Below are positions 34,801-45,100 of a DNA stretch of 64,000 nucleotides, piece after piece (the stretch's first letter is position 1; every line of letters starts with the position of its first letter). Origin of the DNA: a virus; IMG/VR virus record IMGVR_UViG_3300043425_001539, positions 62,001-126,000 of that record; one strand, given 5' to 3'. Made by a program: the position numbers and the translations under genes. The notes under the pieces are model-generated. The model was not told the DNA's origin. It made no database searches and saw only the letters and a program-made list of their open reading frames with translations.

Positions 34801-37800
34801 AGTTATCCCATGTAGATGTTATTTCATTAAAACCTTCAAAAGAAAATTGATATGAACCAAATGATGGCATTTTTTTAATTCCACCAGGATCTGACGGATC
34901 AATGATTTGAGGTAAAAGAACATAATTTTCATCCGAAGATAACTCTAAATATTCATTTTCACCAATTGATTCATTCAAAAAATATCTAAAAGTTTCAAGA
35001 ATAGGTGAATATGAATAATCTGATAAAAAGAAGTCAAAATCAAATTCTTTAATAGGAAACATCGAAAATAAACCTATTGTAGGTCTATACATTTCATATG
35101 CCACTATTCTTTTTTCATCCGATAGATAAAATTCTTGTGATGCGTCATTTATCTCTATTATAGAATAAGTGTTTTTTTCATTAAATGCACTTATTAAATT
35201 TTTATTATCAAATATAGGCTCGTCTAAATACGGTAATGAATAAACGTATTTTCCTTGAACGTTCCAAGGTAATAAACGTGAATACTGACTTTTTGCTGTT
35301 TGGAACCATTGTTGCAAAAATAATTCATTATTTAATATAGAAAGGTTCCCAAATGATAAATTAAAGTTTCCAGTTTCTGTTGCTGTATTATTTATTGTTA
35401 CAGACTTCGTATTTTGATTAATTTGTAAAACATAGCTATTTACAGGTATGCCTGTTCCTGAAACTGCTCCTCCTACATATATTCCTTCTGTTGTACTAAC
35501 ATTAATTATATTGCTACCAAGTGAAATTCCTGTTAAAATTTCACTTTTATTGTTTTGAAAATATCTTTCCCCATCCAATTTTGCAATTCTTGCTCTAGAC
35601 CTCCTTCTTTGTGCACCTCCAATAAATAATTGCGAAGCATTGGTGTCAACTGTTAATTTAATAACAAAATTTTGATACGAGCCTAAAGAAATGTTACTCG
35701 TATCTATTGAAAACGGAATTGTGGTATCGGAAAAATTACTATTAGTTGTAAAGAAAGAATAGTAAGTACCTGTATTTTGTATTGTGCTGACATTAAGAGC
35801 ATTAACATCTGATCTTATAATTATATTTGCTCCTGATGAAGTTTTTAATATTTTAACAAAATAAAAAGTATCGCCTGCAATGTTAGGATTATTAACAATA
35901 TTTAATCCTATACTTTCATTAGACGTTAATCCAGCATAAGATACTGTGGAAATATTAGTTGCTACTTTTACGTTTCCATTTTCATAAAAACCTAAATTAT
36001 TTATATAGCTTTTTCCGCTAATCATATGCCTTTTAAACTCTATGGTATTGCCATCTAATGGTTTAAGTTTAGATTTTAAAATTATTTTATTGTCTTCAGC
36101 TAATGCATATGCAGGTGAATTATCAAATGAATTTATACAATTAGATATTGCTTTTGCAATGTCATTAACATTTCCATCATTGCTGAAGTTTGATATCCAA
36201 TCATATCCGTTTGGATCTTGTACAGGAAATGCCCAAGATTTACCTTTTTGCAATCCCGTAGGATTTGCAAACATTTTCCATCTAAACTGTTTAAACTGTT
36301 CCTTTATTATTACGTTAAGTCCTGATGATCCATTTAAAACTGATAATGTGTATTTAGGGTATTCTATTATAATTTCGTAAGAATCCAATAAAGCATAATT
36401 TGAGCTATTTCCTGAATATCCTTGTTCTAAATCTAAAGATATGTTTGTATCAATATCCAATTTATAGCTTAAAGCAGTGTATGCATACGTTGCAATTCCA
36501 GTAGGATAAGAACCTACTAACGCATTTGCATTAATGGTTGTTCCTTGTGCAGAATTTTCAGGATTACCTAAATTTTTAATTTCAGCTGATGTAGAAGAAA
36601 TTAAATTAACTATTTTATAAAAACCTCCTGATACAATAAAAATTGTTTCATTTTCAACTAAATCTTGTGTGCTATCAAATGAAGCTGTTACGTTTTCACC
36701 AACATTTGGTTGAACAAACGAAGATGATAATGAAGTTACAGATTGATCTTGGAAAAAAGTAAATGAAGTTGCCGTTCCTCCTACAGCAGAAACTTGAAAA
36801 TAATATTGTGAATTTTTGTCTGTGTTATTATAATTCTTAACATTTATTTCTAAACATTCGTCATCAGCAATTATACTTCCATTATTTCCTTGATCTATCA
36901 GATTAATAATCAATTGTGACTGTCCTTCGTTTAGCAACAAGGCATCATTTTGTGAGATCATTTGTATAGGTCCTCCATATTTACTGATGTCTTCTTGTGT
37001 GTCAAAGAGTTTGACTTGTGTTACTCTTTTATAATCGGTAGTCCCAGTAAAACCGTAATCAACTTCAGACAAAGAAATTGCTCTTTTAAAAACATCATCT
37101 CTATCTTTAATATAAAAGATCCTTAAAGGATCATCAACCATTGCAGGTAAAGGAAACTTTCCTATTACATTTCCTTGATAAAAAGGAATTGATGATGTAT
37201 TGTTATTAAAAGAAGTGTTATGGTAATATTCAATAGGTAATTGTATTCCGTTTGGATTAGATTGAACAAAACTTCTTGTTGAATATGGCTCACCGTCAAC
37301 ACCAGGTTTTGGTGGTGGAGACTGATTAGGTATTTTTCCTAACACTGACGAAGCTAATTCAAATTCAGCTAATTGAATTTCAGATACATATAATCCAAAA
37401 TATCTATTAATTGAATAAATATTTGCCTCAGGATCATCAAATAAAAATTCTAAATTAATTAAATTTGTGCTAATTATGCCATTTCGTTCAAATCCGTTGG
37501 TGATAAAATTTTCAAATTCTTTAATCGGTTTATCCGTTGTCCAAAAATCATTTAACAATTCTCCTTTTCCAGCAATAGTTCCGCTTTTATAAACTATACC
37601 ATTCCATACAGTTGAAGCGTCTTCATCAAAACTTACTTCGATAGGACGTTCGATAAATCTTGGATCATTAACAATTTTTCTAATGTATTTACCTAATTTA
37701 GAGGTATCTCGCATATCAAATGTTTTAATTATACGAGCATCTTTAAATACATCTTTAAACAAATCATCAACGCTACCTTCATTATACGTTACTAAAGATA

Positions 37801-39280
37801 GCGGATGTTCTACTCTAAAAATTACAAAATAATCAGGCAAAACTTTTCTCATCCACAAAGGAGCTAAGAAAGACAAATCTTCGTCATAAAATTTACTTCC
37901 TAATTGTTCTACGCCATAATTATAAAAATTATCATATTGCTGAAATAAAGATGTTTTTGTACTTTGATAATCTTCATCAGCTTGAAATAAATCAAAAACA
38001 ACCTCTTCAGGTGTGTCTTTAAAAAATGTATATAAATCTTTTTGATATGTAGATTCAGGACTAATAGTGAATCTTTTATATCGGCTATCTGATAATTGAG
38101 AGTTTGCATCAAACGAATTTAATGAAAGTTCTCCTTTAGAATCAACTGTCAGTTTAACATTTCCTGATAATTTAGGATTTGACTTTAATAAAGCATAAGA
38201 GCTTCTATCATCATATACGGTATTGGATGTATTTTTATTATTTTGATATGTTGTTCTTGAAGTTCTTACAGTAGTTTCGGCATATCCAAATATATGGAGT
38301 TCTTGATAATCAATGTTATCAGAGAACTCAGTAGGAATCATAGAAACATTTCCAGATTTTAATCCTAAAAATTCTGAAGCAAAACTATTAGGGTTATTTG
38401 GTCCTGTTATACTTTCAGGCATTATCACAGGAAATGCTTGTGATAACGGGCCAAAACTAGGATTATACCTAAAAATAAGAATATTTAATTTAAGATGACT
38501 GTCATTATTGCCTTCATAATCTATTCTTACAGTAATACCTCTATTTTTATCAAGTTCGGGTGATGATGAAATAATTTTTGATGAGCTGAAGCCCAATAAA
38601 TCCCTGGAAACAAAGCCTGTTCCAGTAAATCCACCAACAGAACTTCCTGTTGGATTATATGCTGTGCCATCAAACGGATTTATAACTGAACTATAATCAA
38701 TAGCTGTACCTGTTGCTGGAACACTATACACTAAATTTTCAAGTTCGCCTAATGAAACTGTGTTAAATTTCCAATTTTCTTTATCAACTTCAGAATAAAA
38801 TCCTACATTAATGTTTTTACTTGACAAAGATCCAGTTGCACCAACAAATGGTTCAGAACCACCAGTTGGTCCTGTCAAAGAAACTTTTGTTACAATACCG
38901 GATAATGTATTTAGGTATTCAACTTTTTCAATTATAACAGGCCCTTCGCTATTAGGTAAAAAATCTTGAGTATTTTTAACATATAATCCAGGGCCTATAT
39001 TATTAAAACCAAGAGTATTAACAGTTGATAAATCTTGATCAATAAAACCTTGTGATGTTAGGTTGCATTGCCCTCCTATTGCAGAAGTTTGAGAAATTTC
39101 AAATGTTCCTACACTTTCAAATGTACGAGTATTTGGATAAAAAAGGACATAAAGTGTTTCATCTTGTGCAAGTACGTCATCATTTCTATTAATAGTTAAA
39201 AATGTTGACGATTTTCCTTGCATTACAACTTCACGTTCAAAATCTATGTTGTAAAAATTAGGACCGTTTATATTACTCAT
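31808..39280 (-). CDS. Giant virion structural protein, 2490 residues
   Basis: The largest protein in the window. It is beta-rich and full of Asn, Ser, Tyr and Phe. Examples are FYNIDFEREVVMQGKSSTF at the start, PDYFVIFRVEHPLSLVTYNE in the first fifth, and long stretches with repeated Ser/Thr-Gly-Asn turns. It ends in a clear strand (SYGYTVSVTLKRV). No enzymatic motif or membrane segment is seen. Its position between other structural genes and its size suggest a long fibre or baseplate-rim component, perhaps of the adhesin type. The family is not recognised. Confidence 0.6.
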   Translation of the reverse strand: MSNINGPNFYNIDFEREVVMQGKSSTFLTINRNDDVLAQDETLYVLFYPNTRTFESVGTFEISQTSAIGGQCNLTSQGFIDQDLSTVNTLGFNNIGPGLYVKNTQDFLPNSEGPVIIEKVEYLNTLSGIVTKVSLTGPTGGSEPFVGATGSLSSKNINVGFYSEVDKENWKFNTVSLGELENLVYSVPATGTAIDYSSVINPFDGTAYNPTGSSVGGFTGTGFVSRDLLGFSSSKIISSSPELDKNRGITVRIDYEGNNDSHLKLNILIFRYNPSFGPLSQAFPVIMPESITGPNNPNSFASEFLGLKSGNVSMIPTEFSDNIDYQELHIFGYAETTVRTSRTTYQNNKNTSNTVYDDRSSYALLKSNPKLSGNVKLTVDSKGELSLNSFDANSQLSDSRYKRFTISPESTYQKDLYTFFKDTPEEVVFDLFQADEDYQSTKTSLFQQYDNFYNYGVEQLGSKFYDEDLSFLAPLWMRKVLPDYFVIFRVEHPLSLVTYNEGSVDDLFKDVFKDARIIKTFDMRDTSKLGKYIRKIVNDPRFIERPIEVSFDEDASTVWNGIVYKSGTIAGKGELLNDFWTTDKPIKEFENFITNGFERNGIISTNLINLEFLFDDPEANIYSINRYFGLYVSEIQLAEFELASSVLGKIPNQSPPPKPGVDGEPYSTRSFVQSNPNGIQLPIEYYHNTSFNNNTSSIPFYQGNVIGKFPLPAMVDDPLRIFYIKDRDDVFKRAISLSEVDYGFTGTTDYKRVTQVKLFDTQEDISKYGGPIQMISQNDALLLNEGQSQLIINLIDQGNNGSIIADDECLEINVKNYNNTDKNSQYYFQVSAVGGTATSFTFFQDQSVTSLSSSFVQPNVGENVTASFDSTQDLVENETIFIVSGGFYKIVNLISSTSAEIKNLGNPENSAQGTTINANALVGSYPTGIATYAYTALSYKLDIDTNISLDLEQGYSGNSSNYALLDSYEIIIEYPKYTLSVLNGSSGLNVIIKEQFKQFRWKMFANPTGLQKGKSWAFPVQDPNGYDWISNFSNDGNVNDIAKAISNCINSFDNSPAYALAEDNKIILKSKLKPLDGNTIEFKRHMISGKSYINNLGFYENGNVKVATNISTVSYAGLTSNESIGLNIVNNPNIAGDTFYFVKILKTSSGANIIIRSDVNALNVSTIQNTGTYYSFFTTNSNFSDTTIPFSIDTSNISLGSYQNFVIKLTVDTNASQLFIGGAQRRRSRARIAKLDGERYFQNNKSEILTGISLGSNIINVSTTEGIYVGGAVSGTGIPVNSYVLQINQNTKSVTINNTATETGNFNLSFGNLSILNNELFLQQWFQTAKSQYSRLLPWNVQGKYVYSLPYLDEPIFDNKNLISAFNEKNTYSIIEINDASQEFYLSDEKRIVAYEMYRPTIGLFSMFPIKEFDFDFFLSDYSYSPILETFRYFLNESIGENEYLELSSDENYVLLPQIIDPSDPGGIKKMPSFGSYQFSFEGFNEITSTWDNLSTVSVTSVSSETGFLINTYTPFYHYDTYEHPQKYDDGSEYLIRGSGYRNFERSLVSNKNPDNSITTIDVKKFRIRYLGGAGLPYLNIQKSDYSKDNDIKEFGGFVGITDILNINDQQEITRLKDEGKYVEAFLRQQLLSEYDRLRENYNKDFATLSRVVPFINKWVQEGTDARDNYYRLNTSRAFGRTNFSPDDSVDFAEPIILSHEFPYLDTVPKDYPEESLGSSRSYMFAKLSDIAYDNKSWYDLIMTDNSNDWFLKYFSVGYPSEQDYYGNLIPKPREERFTFLTLNPGIPRPQTLFRGAKIQVIDIDDSKIDLPEIANSVKYNEYKFAAIQRTVPYNFYETQSPLEIEIIKNDKFKSILIIITKRTHDYRTQSGLQDYVFNYSALDNLKNNNQQQFNISSAIGSNISTVAPYGVTGSSYDAQAAYRPRQLFFGGGYIQEGDPKLSGVIDTSNVLPSYNSTSDYLTFFLNSSDTYYPFSVSDEVNPFINKYPISLDSSYPFIYDIASTRIVPNSFSFEGFLNKFISTGFSDSTSTYFTYDFTDTRKSSDTILINSLGISSPLRYQYFKNSITSFGNSEGLNTFTYPNNSYPFLTLETFNIGGGIGFYQNTKNLFTFANIKKNINDSSPLVKYYKVTDNGKVEAQDFKLTIIAADQIIKKGVLNYIVDQDRPPQYANVNVIGYNIVNTNQNEVVIRHRGYYEPKSMDIISFWVREDESVTNHFEKDFLLANTRISSLPTYSGVIRNYGINKVADEEILKIPVNSAYKSVYEFIHEVAVDRKNINVLNSSWDAKYFRKYIDLNNYVDIDGYNEMKEFKTFMASKAMIIPKSLDVQTFLPNEITFTVLQPAISNGLTAQINVSRPRLFIELALQERLIRFIKENISYSNFDEFNWLNTNLGLNLTESELDTLKDIYIRENLLALYEVNNIFLYSVQRDDVPVFVSNLSESEKTTNGYRVDKDCQVSQLSKFNYTVTKTLDTKKSYGYTVSVTLKRV

Positions 39281-39293
39281 TATACATTAATTT

Positions 39294-42200
39294 TTATACA
39301 TTTGAGCGGAAAAGCGATTGAACACTTTCTTTTGTAAATGATATGTTTTCGACCACTTGTGCCACTTCAGGAACTGATTGTGCATCAACAAGAGCAATGC
39401 TGTCTTTTTTGTATGTTGAAGTCACTTGAACATCAAACGAAAATACAGGTTCATCTTGCTGGTAAATGTCAATACCTATTTTCTTAGTGTATGATAAATT
39501 TCGCAATGTTCCAACCCTTTGAGGATCATATCCTCCAAGTATTCCTAAACCGCCAGCAATTACACTTGTAACTGTTGAAGATATCCAAGGTCCAAAATAA
39601 TCAGTCATTCTGTATTGAAACACAATCGGAACAACTATTGCATTATCTGACCCAGGCTGAACGCTCTTATATGATCTTGCATCAACTCCATTAACCAACA
39701 ATTGATTAAATTGTGCAGGTCCTACAAAAAGATATGCTCCTACTGTTTGTGAACCTATTAAATATCTATCGTTATCAATAAATCCAAATTTGTTAGGCAA
39801 TTCATCAACAGATGATGGTGTGTAGGTTGATGGGAAAGGCGCTGATCCTGTTATATTAAGATTATTATCTTTGTAGCTAAGCTGTAAAGGCAAATATGAT
39901 GATAATCTTGCTGGTGCAGGTTCGTTAAAATAATTTGAATGTATAAACTCTGAAACAATCTCAGGCGCCTGCGGTAAACCAGTATTTGTGTTTAGATTAA
40001 CAGTAGGTAATTGGAGATTACTCATTGCTACTGTTGTGCCAACATTGTTAATAGCAGGATGCTGAATATGTACACAAAAATTTGTTAAATACCCATTTCC
40101 TGCTGCAGTATTTCCAGGAGTTACAGGAGAAACAACGTCCCACACCCACGGAGCGGTTGTTCCAAAAATACCCGATGCGGTTGTTCCAGGAATAGCAGTA
40201 ATTCCCGTGTCACCAAGATCGGGAATGAAACTTCTTGTTGCTGTTTGTCCATAAATAGGATTAGTTAAACCTACATCGGTATATCTACTATATAAAAATT
40301 GACCTAATAATTGTCCACTTTGATAAAATGAAGCAGATAATGTATTATCATTATTTGTATCTGTTGTATTTATACCTAAATTAACAATAGGAACATAATC
40401 ATATTTTCTATAATTATTATAATCTTGATCATTTACAGTAAATGATCCTCCTGTTGCTCCTGTTCCGCTGTAAGGAACCATTTGCCCAAATCCTCCTGGG
40501 AATCTTGATATTAATTTAAGAGGAGAAGCACTATCATTTTGCAGATATAAATAATATGTTTTAGTTAATATTGCGCCTCTTTGCTGCGCTGTTGGCAAAG
40601 AAGCAACTTGGTCTGCATAATATCCTGCAAATAAATTAACAGTAGAACCGTTTTGTACAGGTAATTTAGTATTGCTTTGATCATCAACCAAAAATATAGA
40701 TATTGGAGTAACCACTTCGTTTAAGCGATTTTCAAGATCTTGTATACGCAACTGCATTTCCTGTAACTTTTGATACAAAGATATAACGTTGCCGTCGGGT
40801 GTATAAAAATTTGAAGCAATTACATCCGCACTGTGAGCAAAATATTGTTCATTTGCTGTAAAAGAGGATGATAGGTGTTGATCCAAACCTTGTGCAGCTA
40901 AATCAGATTCAATGTCAACTTTTACCTTTTCTTGTGCCGCCTGCTGTAATGCAATTGTAGCTTCGTCTTCGGTAACCAAATCATTAGGAAATTCAAACGA
41001 TATTGTATTTGACGGCGAAGACAGAATTGGATTATTTGGCCATCCTGCCTCAGACACAGACACTACATAAAATTCAACTTTTTCTCCTTTAGATATAGGA
41101 ATATCTATTTGATTAATATTGATAACATCAGGATTAGTTATATCCTCATTTGCCCAAACGTATTTTCCTGTATTGCCATCATATATTTTTTTACGAACCG
41201 GTGATTTATACTCGTTTAAAGCTGAAAATGATGCTCTTTGTTTTGATCCATTAGGATCGGTATAATCGAATTGCTTAATATCAGTTGCACTGCCGTCAGG
41301 CCTAACATATCTATAATAAGTTATAAATTGAATTACATTCTGCGCACCTGTTTTTTGACTGATAACAGGATTTGGTATTTGAAAAAATCCACGTAATCTA
41401 TATTTAGGCGTATCTAATGCAGCTGGTGCATTTTGTGCAGCAGAATTTAGATCAGCAACAATGGACGCATATAAAGATGATTGTGAAGTTTTTTGCTTAA
41501 TTGCTCTGTCTAACTTATTTATATCAGACTTTCTTTCATTCTCATTTGCATATTTTTTGGAATTAATTTTAGATTTTAGAAAATCAATCGATTTTTCCAA
41601 TTCATTAATTGTTTGCTGAACTTGTATTTTATCAGATTGTTTTTTTCTGATTGCTTCAATTTCTGCTTGATCTAACTTATGATCATTTATTTGAACAACT
41701 TGAAAATTATTAATGTCAAGCACAGGAGCATTTGGAACTAATCCATCAAACGTAGAAATTGATCCATCTCTTGCGCTTGTTAATAAATAATTACCAAAAT
41801 CTAAAACAGAAGACTGATAAAAATCTTTGAGATTTGTGGTTCCAGTTGTTAATGAAATGTTTAAATCATTTGTAAAAAATCCAATGCCTGGTGACCAAGT
41901 TGTTGATAATAAATTTGCTTCATCGTTAATTGTTCTAAAAAATACAACAGTGTACTCATTATATCCTATCCCAACATTAATTAATTTAGGCGAAAATGTT
42001 TCTGAATAAAATTGAACATTTTCGCCAATAACTATCGGTTCGTATCCGCTTATTCTTGTCACTCTCACGTATCTTGTTGAGCTATCAATTTCAGCTATTT
42101 CATAAATAGTTTCGCCTTTAATTAATTTATCGCCGACCTTTAAAGTCATAGAATCTACAGATAATGATAAATTATCAGTATAAGTTAATTTATCAAACAG

Positions 42201-42911
42201 ATAAAATCTTTTTGTTGAAGTGGTGCCATCGGAATTAGTGTATGTTCTATCTTCATAATTAACAGGCAAAAAAGATCCTGTATAACGAACAACTGATAAC
42301 GGCAAATCATTTACGCCTTCATCTAAAAAATATGTTATACCTTGTTTTTGTAAGTCAACCAATAAGTTAACATAATTTATATTATTTTTTCCTTGGATGT
42401 TATTTTGAAAATACTCAAGTTGTGTTTGATTGCTAATGTTTAGAATCATCCTTTTCACAAACACCTTGGATTCTTCTTGCGGAATATAACGTGTTACATC
42501 AAAACTTACTTTTAACGCAGGACTCATCAGGTTTTCAAAAAACCAATTATTCTCTGAAATAAAAGTTGATGGAACAGCAACTTCTCCGATTGGAGAAGGA
42601 TTAACAGGAGTTTTTGCTTGATAGATTTTTTTATAAGTGCCATCAGGTTGTCTTATAAAAGCATCACTGCCGTCAAACCCCAACATTTTTGATATCGTGT
42701 TGTCAATCCTGTCTATGCTGGATTTAAGATATCCAAAAGAAGGTATTGAGTACGTTGATGTTGTTCCGTCATTTTCTTTGACCGAAATTTGAACTGTTTC
42801 AGAAACAGAAACAGTTGCTTGTTGCAACTGTTGCAATGTTTCTAATGAATTATTTTGCAGTCTAACAAAATCAGCAAGAACTGAGGATAAACTATTATTT
42901 GTGTCAGCCAT
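39294..42911 (-). CDS. Large virion protein with two coiled coils, 1205 residues
   Basis: A structural protein. An N-terminal helical lead (ADFVRLQNNSLETLQQLQQA) is followed by beta-rich modules. A long coiled coil lies near residues 410-490 (QDKIQ-type heptads: TINELEKSIDFLKSKINSKK, KLDRAIKQKTSQSSLYAS) and a second one near residues 720-740 (LYQKLQEMQLRIQDLENRLN). The C-terminal third is rich in beta strands. Coiled coils of this kind typically form the trimeric shafts of phage fibres. Part of the same structural operon as the two giant proteins beside it. Confidence 0.6.
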   Translation of the reverse strand: MADTNNSLSSVLADFVRLQNNSLETLQQLQQATVSVSETVQISVKENDGTTSTYSIPSFGYLKSSIDRIDNTISKMLGFDGSDAFIRQPDGTYKKIYQAKTPVNPSPIGEVAVPSTFISENNWFFENLMSPALKVSFDVTRYIPQEESKVFVKRMILNISNQTQLEYFQNNIQGKNNINYVNLLVDLQKQGITYFLDEGVNDLPLSVVRYTGSFLPVNYEDRTYTNSDGTTSTKRFYLFDKLTYTDNLSLSVDSMTLKVGDKLIKGETIYEIAEIDSSTRYVRVTRISGYEPIVIGENVQFYSETFSPKLINVGIGYNEYTVVFFRTINDEANLLSTTWSPGIGFFTNDLNISLTTGTTNLKDFYQSSVLDFGNYLLTSARDGSISTFDGLVPNAPVLDINNFQVVQINDHKLDQAEIEAIRKKQSDKIQVQQTINELEKSIDFLKSKINSKKYANENERKSDINKLDRAIKQKTSQSSLYASIVADLNSAAQNAPAALDTPKYRLRGFFQIPNPVISQKTGAQNVIQFITYYRYVRPDGSATDIKQFDYTDPNGSKQRASFSALNEYKSPVRKKIYDGNTGKYVWANEDITNPDVININQIDIPISKGEKVEFYVVSVSEAGWPNNPILSSPSNTISFEFPNDLVTEDEATIALQQAAQEKVKVDIESDLAAQGLDQHLSSSFTANEQYFAHSADVIASNFYTPDGNVISLYQKLQEMQLRIQDLENRLNEVVTPISIFLVDDQSNTKLPVQNGSTVNLFAGYYADQVASLPTAQQRGAILTKTYYLYLQNDSASPLKLISRFPGGFGQMVPYSGTGATGGSFTVNDQDYNNYRKYDYVPIVNLGINTTDTNNDNTLSASFYQSGQLLGQFLYSRYTDVGLTNPIYGQTATRSFIPDLGDTGITAIPGTTASGIFGTTAPWVWDVVSPVTPGNTAAGNGYLTNFCVHIQHPAINNVGTTVAMSNLQLPTVNLNTNTGLPQAPEIVSEFIHSNYFNEPAPARLSSYLPLQLSYKDNNLNITGSAPFPSTYTPSSVDELPNKFGFIDNDRYLIGSQTVGAYLFVGPAQFNQLLVNGVDARSYKSVQPGSDNAIVVPIVFQYRMTDYFGPWISSTVTSVIAGGLGILGGYDPQRVGTLRNLSYTKKIGIDIYQQDEPVFSFDVQVTSTYKKDSIALVDAQSVPEVAQVVENISFTKESVQSLFRSNV

Positions 42912-42930
42912 TTTTTAAATTTTTATTCTT

Positions 42931-45084
42931 TTAGAATATGTCGTATGTAAATACATAATTTACAGGGTCCAAGCATACAATTTCAATAATTGGCTTATCA
43001 CCTTTTTCAGCAAATTCAAGATATGTTATAAATGCAGCTTCAGCTTCATAAGCAAATCCTGTATTTAATCTGTCTATAGCATCAGTGTAAACAATCAGAT
43101 TAAAATTACCGTTATTATTTGACATATCTATGCCATTTTTAAATGATATTCTATATGTCTGACCTTTTTTCCAAACTTGATCCGTATCATCTATTCTAAT
43201 AACAATGTCTCTATCTATTACATAAGGAACGCCTAATGTCCCATCTGTAATTTTTAAATAATTGGAAAAAGGCAACAATTTATCCGTGTATTGATATGTA
43301 TTTGGAAAAATTGTAAAATCATTTGTAATTGAAACTAAAGGTTTCGGGCCTAAATTAAATTCTTGATTGGAATTAACAATTTTTATTTGGTTTTCTTGTG
43401 TCTTATCCAAAAATATTCCTTCTCCGCTTGATATAACATCTAAATTATAAGAAACTTGAATTGACGAAGTATTGTTATATATGTTGACAATATCTTCATA
43501 ATTCTTTTGGATTAAAGCAAGTAAACTATTATTATTGGCAAATATTGCTTTATTATCATTTACAAGTTGTTCTAACGAATTTATTCTTTGAGATAATACT
43601 TCAGAATTTTGTGAATCTACAATTAAATTAACTAAAGAATTTACTTGATTTTGTAAATTATTGACTAATTGATTATTTTTATTCATTAGAGTAACAGATG
43701 CCATCATTTCGTTTAGGACATCCATATAAAGCTCAAGAGAATAAGGATTATAATCATTTATTGAAGTTTCAACTGCCGTATCTTCTGTGTTGACATCAAA
43801 CTTTAAGTTGATTCTGAAAGAATATGAATTGCCATTAACACCTGTAATGCTATTTGGCTTATATTTGGTTAACCGTGGAATATAGCCTCCGCCTGATGGA
43901 AGAGGATCAACGTTATCAAGAAAGAGAACACCAAATAAATTTGAGGTTGAATTTTCAAGAGTTGCAGGATCATATAAGTCATAATAAATAAGAATTGCAT
44001 TAAATTCAAACGTCTGAGCGGCTGCTGTTTCATTAAACTTGCCAAAATCAGTTATTCCTACATTGCCCATACCGCTATATGTAGCCGTGTCAAATTCAAG
44101 AGTTATACCGTCAAGGCGACTTCTTTTAAATTCAACAGATTTATTAACACTCTCAATTTTAAAAGTATCATTTGTTGGATCCAAAAATGTAGCAGGTTCA
44201 GTAAAAAACGTATTTGGCACAGGATTGGCAAACCACCATTGAAACCCTGGATTTCCTTGCTGAATATAAGATGCCGTTAACGCATCATAATAATAAAAAT
44301 CCGCTGTTGCTCCAAAAGGATCGGGAGTTGTAAATGTAAATGTATCACTGTCAAAAAATGCACGTGTGCTTAATCCTGCAGGATGCGCTGATATTGCCGA
44401 TCTTCCATAAATATATTCAGCATTTAATGGATCAGCTGGATCATTTGTGAAAACCATACCTGGTGAATAATTTACATCATCCACACATTTAAACATTACG
44501 GTAGGTGTATTGCCATGTGATGTTGGTATATAAACATAAACTTCGGTAAAAGCATTTGCATTATTTTTTACCGTATTTAAAATTCCAATATCTCCAATGT
44601 ATTTAATTACCTTTTCATATGATAAGCTGTTGTCTTCTTCAACATAATGTATACCAAACGAAGAATTAGATTGTTCTGTTCCAACAACTGCTTCTCTAAA
44701 TCGTATTGCACCTAATTCTTTTAGCCATTTGAAGAAAACCCTCTCAGAAACTGTTCTAAAAACGTTTTGGTCATAATCTTGTGATGAAGAAATCATTGAT
44801 TCAAGATTAAGACAATAATTTTGAAAAGATTCCGCTAAATAATCATTTTGAGTTTTACTTCCGTCAATCTCCTCATAAGCTCCAGGCGAATTTGAAAGTC
44901 CGATATAGTTTTCAAAATTAGTACTTGGATTTTCGATATTTGGTATATTTAGTAACGCAAATTTAGAAAATCTAAATTTTTTATCTGAACTATTGAATGA
45001 AAGACCTAAATCTTCAGAAGCTGAAGAAAAGGTGTAAAAGGTACCTCCCGCTAATCGAATAGGCCTAATTAATGGTGCTATCAT
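42931..45084 (-). CDS. Virion structural protein with central coiled coil, 717 residues
   Basis: The protein begins MIAPLIRPIRLAGGTFYTFS and continues as an alpha/beta domain in which SERVFFKWLKELGAIRFREA is notable. The middle is beta-rich. Residues about 450-545 form a long heptad region (MNKNNQLVNNLQNQVNSLVN, SEVLSQRINSLEQLVNDNKA). The last part returns to beta structure with a clear jelly-roll-like ending. It looks like a tail or baseplate fibre subunit. No family is recognised. Confidence 0.58.
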   Translation of the reverse strand: MIAPLIRPIRLAGGTFYTFSSASEDLGLSFNSSDKKFRFSKFALLNIPNIENPSTNFENYIGLSNSPGAYEEIDGSKTQNDYLAESFQNYCLNLESMISSSQDYDQNVFRTVSERVFFKWLKELGAIRFREAVVGTEQSNSSFGIHYVEEDNSLSYEKVIKYIGDIGILNTVKNNANAFTEVYVYIPTSHGNTPTVMFKCVDDVNYSPGMVFTNDPADPLNAEYIYGRSAISAHPAGLSTRAFFDSDTFTFTTPDPFGATADFYYYDALTASYIQQGNPGFQWWFANPVPNTFFTEPATFLDPTNDTFKIESVNKSVEFKRSRLDGITLEFDTATYSGMGNVGITDFGKFNETAAAQTFEFNAILIYYDLYDPATLENSTSNLFGVLFLDNVDPLPSGGGYIPRLTKYKPNSITGVNGNSYSFRINLKFDVNTEDTAVETSINDYNPYSLELYMDVLNEMMASVTLMNKNNQLVNNLQNQVNSLVNLIVDSQNSEVLSQRINSLEQLVNDNKAIFANNNSLLALIQKNYEDIVNIYNNTSSIQVSYNLDVISSGEGIFLDKTQENQIKIVNSNQEFNLGPKPLVSITNDFTIFPNTYQYTDKLLPFSNYLKITDGTLGVPYVIDRDIVIRIDDTDQVWKKGQTYRISFKNGIDMSNNNGNFNLIVYTDAIDRLNTGFAYEAEAAFITYLEFAEKGDKPIIEIVCLDPVNYVFTYDIF

Positions 45085-45100
45085 TTAATTATTTTTTTTA